From: Paenibacillus auburnensis | GTDB lineage: Bacteria > Bacillota > Bacilli > Paenibacillales > Paenibacillaceae | Direction: 5' to 3' | Assembly: GCF_927798115.1 (NCBI RefSeq) | Contig: NZ_CAKMMG010000011.1 | Location: 1 to 64,000, forward strand | Length of the DNA stretch: 64,000 nt | Part shown: one piece after another, positions 16,487 to 25,266 of the stretch | How the letters are laid out: the number at the start of each line of letters is the position of its first letter | Numbering within the stretch: position 1 is the first letter of the stretch | Notes under the pieces: generated by a model | What the model was told of the DNA's origin: nothing | What the model saw: only the letters and a program-made list of their open reading frames with translations | Database searches by the model: none | Position numbers and translations under genes: made by a program

Positions 16487-18066
16487 AAAGCCTGCTTGTA
16501 GTTGATGACGAGAAGCATTATGCGGACAGTCTGGCGGATACGATTCCATGGACTACACTCGGGATCTCCCGGGTGCTGAAGGCCTACAGCGCGAGCGAGG
16601 CGCTGGACCTCATGGAATCATTACCGTTAGATATCCTCATGACAGATATCCGTATGCCGCGTATGAACGGCCTTGAGCTGATCGAGCAGGCCAGGCAGCG
16701 TATTCCGGGGCTGAAATGCCTGCTGCTCACAGGTTATGCGGACTTCGATTATGCCCGCAAAGCCATTGAGCTGCAGGCGCTCGATTACCTGATGAAGCCG
16801 GTCAAGGACGAACAATTACTAGCGGCAATGGGCCGGATCGTTAAGCAGCTTGAGCAGGAGCGATCGATCGAACAGGGCTTCCGTATCTACCGGGATAATT
16901 GCACAGAGCTGAAGGCAGGGCTTTTGCTCAAGGTGTTAAGCGGCACTCTGAACGTCAAGGTGCTTGCGGAGAAGCTGAAGCTGTTCGACCTTCCGATTCC
17001 GATACCAGGCTCTGTCTTGCTGTGCCTCGTCCGCCTTGGCCCTCCCTTCGACAGTCAGGATCTGTATTCGCAGTCCCTGATCCGGTTCGCGGTGACGAAC
17101 ATGCTCGAAGAGCTGCTGATGGACCGGTATGACTGCTGGCCGGCTGCAGATGATGAAGGAAACCTGCTCGTTCTGGTATACGACCTGTCGGGCGCTCCAC
17201 TGGATGCGGAATGGGTACATGAGCGGCTAGACCAATTAAGGCAAGAAGTACGAAACTTGCTGAAAGGCGAGATATCTGTAGGAGAATCCGGCTGTCTCTT
17301 CCCGGAAGGGATGCAAGCCAGTTATATGATAGCCAAATCGCACCTGGCTAATAGCGGACGGTCGTCCGTACAGGTACCTGGAAGGAACGAGGAGGAATTG
17401 CGTCTTATGCGCAAGCTCTACGAAGCACCGCTTCTGACGAATCTTTTGGAAACGGAGCAATGGGAAGAGGCGGAAGCCAAGATCCGTGCGTTCGTCTCTC
17501 CCTTGCTGCACACAGGTTCGCCCGATCTGATGCGCGACGTTTTTTTCTTTCTGTCGAATAGCTTCCAGTATATTGCGAACCGCAGCGGCAGGACGCTGGC
17601 CCAGATGCTCACTCCGGAGCAATCCGCCTTTGTTAAGGGGAGAGCCATGCTCCATGCGTCACAGCTGGAGAACTGGGCACTGAACGCACTGCGTACGCTT
17701 CATGAGAGGCTGGGAGAGGAGACGGAGGACCACAGCCAGGTGATCGTCCGCAAGACGCAAGCTTACATCCGGAAGGAGCTGGACAAGGACTTGTCGCTTA
17801 CCTTGCTGGCTAAACGGGTCTTCGTACATCCTAACCATCTCTCGAAGCTCTTTAAGCAATGTACGGACAGTACCGTATCCCAATATATCTACGAGCAGCG
17901 CATGCTCAAGGCCTGCGATTTGTTGAAGCATACGGAGCATAAAATCTATCATATCGGAGAAAGCATCGGCTATCCCAATACCAACTGGTTTATCCGGAAA
18001 TTCCGTGACTATTATCAGATGACGCCGCAGGAGTTCAGGGACAGATACCGATTGGGAATGGAGTGA
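16483..18066 (+). CDS. AraC-type response regulator (YesN family, module A)
   Basis: 527-residue DNA-binding regulator. The receiver domain (1-120) has acidic residues VVDDE, phospho-acceptor D55 in MTDIRMP and conserved Lys in YLMKPVKD. A variable middle region (about 125-415) precedes a C-terminal AraC helix-turn-helix pair (about 425-525) with LTLLAKRVFVHPNHLSKLFK and IGESIGYPNTNWFIRKFRDYY. It shares 4 bp with both the upstream kinase and the downstream lipoprotein gene, so the three are translationally coupled. Confidence 0.93.
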   Translation: MKSLLVVDDEKHYADSLADTIPWTTLGISRVLKAYSASEALDLMESLPLDILMTDIRMPRMNGLELIEQARQRIPGLKCLLLTGYADFDYARKAIELQALDYLMKPVKDEQLLAAMGRIVKQLEQERSIEQGFRIYRDNCTELKAGLLLKVLSGTLNVKVLAEKLKLFDLPIPIPGSVLLCLVRLGPPFDSQDLYSQSLIRFAVTNMLEELLMDRYDCWPAADDEGNLLVLVYDLSGAPLDAEWVHERLDQLRQEVRNLLKGEISVGESGCLFPEGMQASYMIAKSHLANSGRSSVQVPGRNEEELRLMRKLYEAPLLTNLLETEQWEEAEAKIRAFVSPLLHTGSPDLMRDVFFFLSNSFQYIANRSGRTLAQMLTPEQSAFVKGRAMLHASQLENWALNALRTLHERLGEETEDHSQVIVRKTQAYIRKELDKDLSLTLLAKRVFVHPNHLSKLFKQCTDSTVSQYIYEQRMLKACDLLKHTEHKIYHIGESIGYPNTNWFIRKFRDYYQMTPQEFRDRYRLGME

Positions 18067-19814
18067 TTGGGCCGGTGAAAAAACAAAGAAAAAGAATCAT
18101 CCTGCTGTTGGTTCTGACAGGAACTCTGGCACTAGCCGGTTGTTTTAACAGCGGCGGCAAGACAACAGGAAACAGGCCGGAGAGCGGGGAAGCGAAGCCA
18201 ATATGGGACTTTAAATATGATCCGCCGATTACGATTACGACAGCAATCGTGGACGAGAACCGGCCGAATGCTTTCAAGCCGGGAGAAAGTCTTACAGATA
18301 ATGTTCACACCCGCTGGATGGAAGAGAATCTGGGGATTGTCACGAAGTTTGACTGGATTGTCAGCAAGTTCGAGGATGCGGATACCAAAATCCGGCTGGC
18401 GCTGGCCGTGAACGGCAAGCTGCCGGACACCTTCAACGCAGAAGGTGACATCCTGAAGAATCTGCTCCAAGCGGACAGGCTGCTTCCGCTGGATGATGCC
18501 ATTGAGAAATTTGCGCATCCGAAGCTGAAGGAGGCACTGAAGAAATATGCTTATACCATGACGGAAGTGACCAAGGACGGTAAGATCTACGGTCTTCCCC
18601 GCTTCAGTGAAGGAAATGAGGGGACGGTAATGTGGATTCGTAAGGACTGGCTTGAGAAGCTGTCACTTAACCCCCCGGCGACGATCAGCGAGCTCGAGCA
18701 TGTGCTGAAGGCATTCTCTGAGCAGGATCCTAACCGGAATGGTCAAGATGACGAAGTCGGTCTGGCGGTTCCGCTGAAGGAAGGCCCATGGAGCTGGATG
18801 GGGCAGACGGATGTCATAGCCGGCGCCCTCTCCACACAGATGCTCAGCACGTCTGACATTAAGCTGTTCTGGAATGAAGACGGGCATGGCGGTCTGGTGT
18901 ATGGAGCCGTTCATCCGGATGCCAAGAGGTACCTCGAAACGATGGCATCCTGGATGGCCAAAGGCTACATAGATAGGAATGCTGGCATACAGGACTCAAG
19001 CCAAGCGTCCGAGCTGGCGGTTAAAGGACTGGCAGGGGTGATGTTCGGCCCGTTCTGGATGGGGGCCTGGCCGCTCGGCGATACGGTGAAGGCCGATCGG
19101 GAGGCAGACTGGCAGGCCTATCCCCTTCCAGCAGGACCGGAGGGTTTAAAGGGCAAGGCGCAGAAGCCGATTTACGGCATCTATACGGTGTTTAGTAAAG
19201 ACTTTCAGCACATAGAGGCCTGGTTTGCCTATTATAACAAGCTGCTCGCTCAAAATTTCGGCCCGGACGATCCCTATTTTGATCCCCGTTTCGCCAAAGG
19301 ATATCATGAAGGCTACGATTATGTGATCAAGGACGGCAAGGTCATCACGGTCAACTTTGCAACCGAAGGAGTACCGAATGAGAAGTGGCCGCTTGCGGAC
19401 GGATCATCCATGGATATGCGCTGGATGCTGTATCCGCTGACCGGCGGTGCGCCGGTACTGCCTTATATGAATGCGGAAGCGATCAAAAAGTTGTCTGAAA
19501 ATTCGGATGCCGAAATGAGGACGCCGATCGAACAGGGCATCAAGGGGCTGAATTCGGCTCAACTGGCGGCAGCCGGGGTTGCGATTGCCGAACAGGTGCT
19601 TGAAATCCCTAACCGGTATCACGGCCCGCTAACGGACGGAATGGAGAAGCATGGAGTGTTCCTGCAAAAACTCGCAACGGAGAGCTTCTTAAGCATCATC
19701 TATGGCGAGAAGCCGCTCTCCTACTTTGATGAATTTGTAGCCCTATTCTACAAGAATGGCGGTGATGTAATCACTAAAGAAGTGAATGACTGGTACAAGG
19801 AAAACAAGCCATGA
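18063..19814 (+). CDS. Extracellular solute-binding lipoprotein fused in the regulator operon
   Basis: 583-residue lipoprotein with a signal peptide and lipobox LALAGC (C27), in the style of LipO/LplA sugar-binding proteins with a two-lobe periplasmic-binding fold. The GTG start overlaps the regulator stop by 4 bp. Its transcript ends in a terminator whose stem encodes the last codons, so it belongs with the kinase and regulator rather than with the permeases 3.5 kb downstream, which have their own binding protein at 25267. This suggests, without proof, a sensing partner for the kinase; it could also simply feed the same permeases. Confidence 0.85.
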   Translation: MIGPVKKQRKRIILLLVLTGTLALAGCFNSGGKTTGNRPESGEAKPIWDFKYDPPITITTAIVDENRPNAFKPGESLTDNVHTRWMEENLGIVTKFDWIVSKFEDADTKIRLALAVNGKLPDTFNAEGDILKNLLQADRLLPLDDAIEKFAHPKLKEALKKYAYTMTEVTKDGKIYGLPRFSEGNEGTVMWIRKDWLEKLSLNPPATISELEHVLKAFSEQDPNRNGQDDEVGLAVPLKEGPWSWMGQTDVIAGALSTQMLSTSDIKLFWNEDGHGGLVYGAVHPDAKRYLETMASWMAKGYIDRNAGIQDSSQASELAVKGLAGVMFGPFWMGAWPLGDTVKADREADWQAYPLPAGPEGLKGKAQKPIYGIYTVFSKDFQHIEAWFAYYNKLLAQNFGPDDPYFDPRFAKGYHEGYDYVIKDGKVITVNFATEGVPNEKWPLADGSSMDMRWMLYPLTGGAPVLPYMNAEAIKKLSENSDAEMRTPIEQGIKGLNSAQLAAAGVAIAEQVLEIPNRYHGPLTDGMEKHGVFLQKLATESFLSIIYGEKPLSYFDEFVALFYKNGGDVITKEVNDWYKENKP

Positions 19815-19831
19815 TATTGTGGCTTGTTTTC
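19800..19831 (+). terminator. Terminator overlapping the end of the lipoprotein gene
   Basis: Perfect 12-bp stem GAAAACAAGCCA / TGGCTTGTTTTC, 8-nt loop. The left arm encodes the final residues ENKP and the stop codon lies in the loop. The right arm itself supplies the T run. Confidence 0.8.
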
Positions 19832-19894
19832 TTCTATGTTCACTTATTTCTTCTATATATGAGCGTTGGCCGGGTGAATTAAAATGATTGTAGT

Positions 19895-19908
19895 GGTAAA
19901 CGTTTTCA
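19895..19908 (+). promoter_or_regulatory. cre-like site in the GH9 leader
   Basis: GGTAAACGTTTTCA matches TGWAANCGNTNWCA at 13 of 14 positions, 27 bp before the GH9 ATG. It lies between the upstream terminator and the gene, where CcpA could act as a roadblock. The promoter itself is not clear; TATATA at 19854-19859 is a weak -10 candidate. Confidence 0.65.
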
Positions 19909-19934
19909 CTAAATTCGTTTCAGGAGGAGAGGCA

Positions 19935-22900
19935 ATGAGGAAAAAGGTAAGTTTATTCCTGGCATTAACTATGTTTGCGGCTATTCTTTTTTCGTATCCG
20001 GTTAAGACGGATGCAACGACCGCCGAAGCACCTGCAGGATGGAGAAACTTGCTCGATTACCGCATATTCAGTACGATTTCGGACGGCTGGGCAGGAGACA
20101 GCGGGTTCGGACTCGAGACAGAGAACAGTAAGCTGCCCATCGATTCGACCGCTATGTATAACGGCTTGCCTTCATTATTGATAAACACGAAGTCACCATC
20201 CAGCCCGTCTTGGTACAACGCCTTGATCACGGTTGCCGGCTGGAAGGCATATGACTTCACCTCCTATTATCCTAATGGATTCCTTGAGTTTAACATCAAG
20301 GGCAATGCGGGCGGAGAGACCTTTCTGCTTGGCTTTAAGGACAGAGTGTTTGAACGGGCTGCCGGTGGCGAAATTACCACTACGGTAAACATTAACAGCT
20401 ATACAACCATTACAAAAAACTGGACTCATGTGAAGATCCCGCTGAAGGATGTCATGCAGGTCCCGCAGGGAATAGATATTACATCCATCGATGCATTATC
20501 CATCAAGAATAATGGTTTTCAGCCTTTAAAGGTCTGGCTCAATGATATTCGGGTTACATCTTCCGGCAAGGAGAAGGAGTATGCACCCATCAAGGTCAAT
20601 CAAGTGGGCTATCCCGTAAATGGTGTAAAGCAGGCGCTTGTGACCGGGTTTGAGGATGTTCTCACGGTGGATGCAGGGACTCCGTTTAGCGTGATTAACA
20701 CGGCCACTAATTCCACGGCATTCTCCGGAACGCTGGTGCTCACCAAAAATTATGATGCCATCGACAGCGGGGAACGGATTTTTACCGCGGATTTCACCAA
20801 TTTAACGGCTCCGGGAAAATATTATGTTGCCGTGCAGGGGCTTCCGAATTCACCTAAATTCTCTATCGGCGATGCGAGTGATATCTATGCACCTTTTTTA
20901 AAGGACGTATCAAGATACTTCTATTACCAGAGAACCGGAATGAATATTACCAGCCCGTACACCCAGAATTATCAGAGAAGTGATTTCACTCCTGATACAG
21001 CAGTGCCTTTCATGTCCAATCCTTCTGTCAAAAAAGATGTTTCCAAGGGATGGTATGATGCGGGTGATAAAGGCAAGTACGTAAACGCCGGCGCCAAAGC
21101 CCTGTCGGATCTCTTCTGGGCTTATGAAATCATGCCGGAGAAATTTACGGACAGTCAATTTAATATTCCTGAGAGCGGAAACGGCATTCCCGATATCCTG
21201 GATGAAGCACGGTGGGAGCTGGAATGGATGCTCAAAATGCAGGATGCGGCATCCGGCGGTTTCTATGCGCGTGTAACTTTCCAGGACGACGACAATATGG
21301 TGGACAGACAAATCATTGATAAGGATACGGTTAGCTCACGGACCGGTATTAAAACAACTGCCGATACAGCAACCGCAGCGGGCACGTTAGCACATGCCTA
21401 CCTGATGTATAGAACGATTGATCCGGCCTTTGCCCAGAGCTGTCTGAATGCGGCAATAGCGGCGTGGGGGTATCTGGAGGCTCATCCGGAGAATATCCGG
21501 ACACCTAACACAGGAAGATGGCCCTACGATGTAACGGATGACGCTTCGAATCGTCTGTGGGCTGCAGGCTCCCTGTACCGGTCGACCGGTGATGCCAAAT
21601 ACAACAGTTATTTCCTTGCCAATTACAAGGCTATGGAAATATATTTCACGGATCCCCTTGATTTTGCCAGCGGCTGGGCAAACACCTGGAATACAGGCTT
21701 CTTCAGCTATCTGAAAGCCGCTAATCCGGATGCCGGAGTCGTCAGCTGGTATACGGCCAAATTCCAGCAATGGTTCAATGATAAAGTGAGCAGAACTAAC
21801 GAAAGCGCCTGGAAAAGTATCATCAAAGACGGCAACTACTATTGGGGAATCACCATGCAGGTTGCGGATACACCAATGGAAATGATTATTGGTACGAAAC
21901 TGCTGGGAACCTTTGAGAGCAACCGTGCTGTCATTAATCAGATTACCTATAGCCAGTTAGACTGGATTCTCGGCCAGAACCCGGTCGGCGTATCTTTCGT
22001 ATCGGGCTATGGGGATAACAGTGTGAAATATCCATTCAGCATTATGTACAGAACGGATGGCTTAACTGGGGTGCCTAAGGGATACCTGGTGGGAGGACCG
22101 AACAAATTCTCCAATGATGTGACGGTAGGAAACCAGATATCGAGATTCGCAGGCAAAAACTATAACGATAACTTCCAGGAATGGACGACAAACGAGCATA
22201 CCGTCTATTGGAATTCGGGGCTGGTATTCGTGGCTGCATTCGCAACCGGGAACAGCGTCAACTCGACTATCACCCCGGTGACTGCTGCCTTTGACAAGAA
22301 AACTGCGAATCAGGCCAACATTCCGGTGACTCTGACCCTGAACGGCAACACGTTCACCGGTATTAAGAATGGTACGGCATCTCTGACTGCAGGCACCGAT
22401 TACACCGTCTCGGGCAACACAGTTACGTTGCTCAAAAGCTATCTCGCGCAGCAGCCAACCGGAACAACGAACCTCACGTTCCTGTTTAGCGCCGGTTCCT
22501 CTGCCACGCTATCCATCACCGTGAAGGATTCGTCAGTCACCAACGCGGTGATCACTCCGACGGTCGCTGTCTATGACAAGAATGCCGTGAATCCGGCCGG
22601 TATTCCGGTGACGCTTACGCTAAACGGCAACACGCTCACTAGTATTAAGAACGGTACGGCATCCCTGGTTGCCGGTACGGACTACACGGTTTCGGGCTCA
22701 ACGGTAACTATTCAAAAAACATACTTGAGCGCCCAGCCAGTCGGTACAACTACCCTGACATTCAATTTCAGCGCTGGAGCTAGTGCGTCCCTTACGATCT
22801 CAGTAATCAATACCGCAACCGGCGGAAGCGGGTCAATCAAGGTGCAGCAGTACAACTCCAGCGTCGCGGCAACGGTCAATACACTGAATCCGAAGATCAA

Positions 22901-23282
22901 ACTGACTAACACCGGCACCTCCGCCATCAATCTGTCCGATGTGAAGCTGCGTTATTATTACACGATTGATGGGGAAAAGGACCAGAGCTTCTGGTGCGAC
23001 TGGTCGAGCGCCGGCAGCAGCAACGTGACGGGAACCTTCGCTAAGCTGGCTACTCCCCGGACCGGGGCCGACACTTATCTGGAGCTGGGTTTTACGGCCG
23101 GAGCCGGAAGCCTGGCGGCAGGTGCCAGCATTGAGATTCAGATCCGTGTGTCCAAGACCGATTGGACGAATTACACGCAGACAGGCGATTATTCCTTCAA
23201 TCAGTCCGCTACGGCTTATGCCGATTGGAGCAAAACGACCGGCTATGTCGCAGGAGCCCTCCAATGGGGAATCGAGCCCTAA
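19935..23282 (+). CDS. Secreted multidomain GH9 endoglucanase
   Basis: 1115-residue exported beta-glucanase. The signal peptide (about 1-28, ending TDA) precedes an N-terminal carbohydrate-binding-like beta domain (about 32-195) and a CelD_N Ig-like domain (about 200-295). The GH9 catalytic domain (about 300-770) contains GWYDAGDKGKYV (D375/D378) and the acid Glu754 in NEHTVYW. Two consecutive CBM_X2-like repeats (about 775-865 and 866-958) and a C-terminal CBM3 cellulose-binding domain (about 966-1115) follow. The ATG at 19935 has AGGAGG at 7 nt; an in-frame ATG at 19884 lacks a ribosome site and its N-terminal extension would spoil the signal peptide. Likely substrate is cellulose, mixed-linkage glucan or xyloglucan. 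Confidence 0.93.
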   Translation: MRKKVSLFLALTMFAAILFSYPVKTDATTAEAPAGWRNLLDYRIFSTISDGWAGDSGFGLETENSKLPIDSTAMYNGLPSLLINTKSPSSPSWYNALITVAGWKAYDFTSYYPNGFLEFNIKGNAGGETFLLGFKDRVFERAAGGEITTTVNINSYTTITKNWTHVKIPLKDVMQVPQGIDITSIDALSIKNNGFQPLKVWLNDIRVTSSGKEKEYAPIKVNQVGYPVNGVKQALVTGFEDVLTVDAGTPFSVINTATNSTAFSGTLVLTKNYDAIDSGERIFTADFTNLTAPGKYYVAVQGLPNSPKFSIGDASDIYAPFLKDVSRYFYYQRTGMNITSPYTQNYQRSDFTPDTAVPFMSNPSVKKDVSKGWYDAGDKGKYVNAGAKALSDLFWAYEIMPEKFTDSQFNIPESGNGIPDILDEARWELEWMLKMQDAASGGFYARVTFQDDDNMVDRQIIDKDTVSSRTGIKTTADTATAAGTLAHAYLMYRTIDPAFAQSCLNAAIAAWGYLEAHPENIRTPNTGRWPYDVTDDASNRLWAAGSLYRSTGDAKYNSYFLANYKAMEIYFTDPLDFASGWANTWNTGFFSYLKAANPDAGVVSWYTAKFQQWFNDKVSRTNESAWKSIIKDGNYYWGITMQVADTPMEMIIGTKLLGTFESNRAVINQITYSQLDWILGQNPVGVSFVSGYGDNSVKYPFSIMYRTDGLTGVPKGYLVGGPNKFSNDVTVGNQISRFAGKNYNDNFQEWTTNEHTVYWNSGLVFVAAFATGNSVNSTITPVTAAFDKKTANQANIPVTLTLNGNTFTGIKNGTASLTAGTDYTVSGNTVTLLKSYLAQQPTGTTNLTFLFSAGSSATLSITVKDSSVTNAVITPTVAVYDKNAVNPAGIPVTLTLNGNTLTSIKNGTASLVAGTDYTVSGSTVTIQKTYLSAQPVGTTTLTFNFSAGASASLTISVINTATGGSGSIKVQQYNSSVAATVNTLNPKIKLTNTGTSAINLSDVKLRYYYTIDGEKDQSFWCDWSSAGSSNVTGTFAKLATPRTGADTYLELGFTAGAGSLAAGASIEIQIRVSKTDWTNYTQTGDYSFNQSATAYADWSKTTGYVAGALQWGIEP

Positions 23283-23322
23283 AGAAGGGTGAATACGGAG
23301 TGAAAGGAGTGAAACAACTCTC

Positions 23323-24282
23323 TTGAAAGTGATGCTGGTTCCACCGAAACAAAAGGCGGTATTTACCTATTCCATTGTGAGAAATCTTCGTACTTTTTGG
23401 ATGTTTTATGTGATGATGCTGCCGGGAATTGTTCTGCTCCTGATCAATAACTACATCCCTATGTCCGGGATCATTATTGCCTTTAAGACAATCAACTACC
23501 AGGAAGGAATCCTGGGAAGCCCTTGGACAGGATTGAAGAATTTCGAATATCTGTTTGCTTCGAAGGATTCGTACATTATCATCCGCAACACGCTGCTGTA
23601 TAACTCGCTATTTATTGTACTCAACATCGTGTTTCCGCTGGCTTTCGCCCTGATGCTTAACGAGATGAAGAACCGCTTCCTCTCGAAGCTGCACCAGACG
23701 ATCATGTTCCTGCCGTACTTCCTGTCGATGATCGTCATCTCGTACCTGGTGTACGGGTTCATGAGCGACGAACGGGGATACTTCAACGGTACGCTGCTGC
23801 CGGCGCTTGGGCTCGAGCCTGTGCGCTGGTACTTCACGAAGGAAGTGTGGCCGATCATCCTGCCGATCATCAACACGTGGAAGAACATGGGCTACTATAC
23901 AGTCGTGTATATGGCAGCAATCATCGGTATCGATGAAGAGTTCTATGAAGCAGCGACGATTGACGGGGCGAACAAGTGGCAGCAGATGAAGAAAATCACG
24001 ATTCCCTTGATCATGCCGGTCATCACCATAATGACATTGCTGCAGATTGGCCGGATTTTCAATGCCGACTTTGGTCTCTTCTTCCAGGTGCCGCGTGAAT
24101 CAGGGGCGTTGTTCCCCGTCACGAATGTTATCGATACCTACGTTTACCGTACGTTCCTGACGGTTGGGGATATCGGTCTTTCTTCAGCGGCAGGATTGTT
24201 CCAATCGGTAGTCGGTTTTGTGCTGGTGTTTATATCCAATTGGGTCGTTCGCCGCTTTAATCGCGAGAACGCGCTGTTCTAA
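23323..24282 (+). CDS. LplB-type sugar ABC transporter permease (module A)
   Basis: 319-residue inner permease with six predicted transmembrane helices and the ABC-permease EAA loop EFYEAATIDGANKWQQMKKI near residue 205; the ending RRFNRENALF is typical of LplB relatives. It pairs with the permease that follows and the binding protein at 25267 in a CUT1 importer for oligosaccharides. The start is uncertain: TTG at 23323 lies 13-14 nt after AAAGGAG, and an ATG at 23332 is an alternative. Forty bases separate it from GH9, suggesting cotranscription. Confidence 0.92.
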   Translation: MKVMLVPPKQKAVFTYSIVRNLRTFWMFYVMMLPGIVLLLINNYIPMSGIIIAFKTINYQEGILGSPWTGLKNFEYLFASKDSYIIIRNTLLYNSLFIVLNIVFPLAFALMLNEMKNRFLSKLHQTIMFLPYFLSMIVISYLVYGFMSDERGYFNGTLLPALGLEPVRWYFTKEVWPIILPIINTWKNMGYYTVVYMAAIIGIDEEFYEAATIDGANKWQQMKKITIPLIMPVITIMTLLQIGRIFNADFGLFFQVPRESGALFPVTNVIDTYVYRTFLTVGDIGLSSAAGLFQSVVGFVLVFISNWVVRRFNRENALF

Positions 24283-24295
24283 GAGAGGATCGCCT

Positions 24296-25231
24296 ATGGC
24301 AAATATAATGAGCAAATCTGTATCCGGTTCCCAATCAAAGAATCAGCTGTCGGGAAGGGCATCGGCCCTCATCAACATCTTCTTCGTGATCTATTCGGCG
24401 CTCTGTATCCTGCCGTTACTGCTGATTGTATCGGTCTCGTTCTCCGATGAGCAGTCCGTCATGACACACGGATACCGGTTCCTGCCGGAGAACTTCAATC
24501 TGGCGGCTTACCGGTTTCTGATTAAAGATATCGATCAGATCGTTCATTCCTACGGGATCTCGATAACCGTCACGGTGATCGGTACAATACTAAGCGTTAT
24601 CGTGATCGCGATGTATGCGTATCCGATTTCGCGGAGTCACTTCCCACAAGCCAAGTTTTTTACATTCTTTGTCTTTCTTACGATGCTTATTTCCGGCGGT
24701 CTGGTCCCTTGGTATTTGGTATACGTGCAGATGCTGGACCTCAGAAATACGCTGTGGTCACTGATCATGCCACTCATCATGTCGGCCTTCTGGGTGCTGA
24801 TCATGCGAACTTTCTTTAAGGAGACTGTACCTGAGGCGGTTCTGGAGTCGGCCAAAATTGATGGCGCAGGGGAACTGCGGATATTTATCCGGATTGTGCT
24901 GCCGCTGTCGCTGCCGGTGCTGGCAACAGTCGCATTGTTCCAGACGCTGACGTACTGGAACGACTGGTTCCTGAGCCTGGTGTTTATTTCCGACAATCAC
25001 AACATCTCGGTTCAGTACTTTCTCTATAAGATGATGGTCAATATTCAGTACCTCTCCAGCAACCCGAACGCAATGGCCGAGATCACCCGGGCTGGCGGAA
25101 TGGTCAACTTCCCGAGTGAGACCGTGCGGATGGCGATGGTCGTCGTGGGGGTAGGGCCAATCGTTTTTGCCTATCCGTTCTTCCAGAAGTACTTTATCAA
25201 GGGACTTACGGTCGGCTCCGTCAAAGGCTGA
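24296..25231 (+). CDS. YtcP-type sugar ABC transporter permease (module A)
   Basis: 311-residue second permease of the importer, six transmembrane helices, EAA loop VLESAKIDGAGELRIFIRIV and the characteristic C-terminal QKYFIKGLTVGSVKG. I choose the ATG at 24296 (AGAGAGG, 8 nt) over the longer in-frame ORF from 24218, which would run into the preceding gene. The gap to that gene is 13 bp. Confidence 0.93.
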   Translation: MANIMSKSVSGSQSKNQLSGRASALINIFFVIYSALCILPLLLIVSVSFSDEQSVMTHGYRFLPENFNLAAYRFLIKDIDQIVHSYGISITVTVIGTILSVIVIAMYAYPISRSHFPQAKFFTFFVFLTMLISGGLVPWYLVYVQMLDLRNTLWSLIMPLIMSAFWVLIMRTFFKETVPEAVLESAKIDGAGELRIFIRIVLPLSLPVLATVALFQTLTYWNDWFLSLVFISDNHNISVQYFLYKMMVNIQYLSSNPNAMAEITRAGGMVNFPSETVRMAMVVVGVGPIVFAYPFFQKYFIKGLTVGSVKG

Positions 25232-25266
25232 GGGGGCCGGCATCATCTATCATTTGGGGGGATTAA

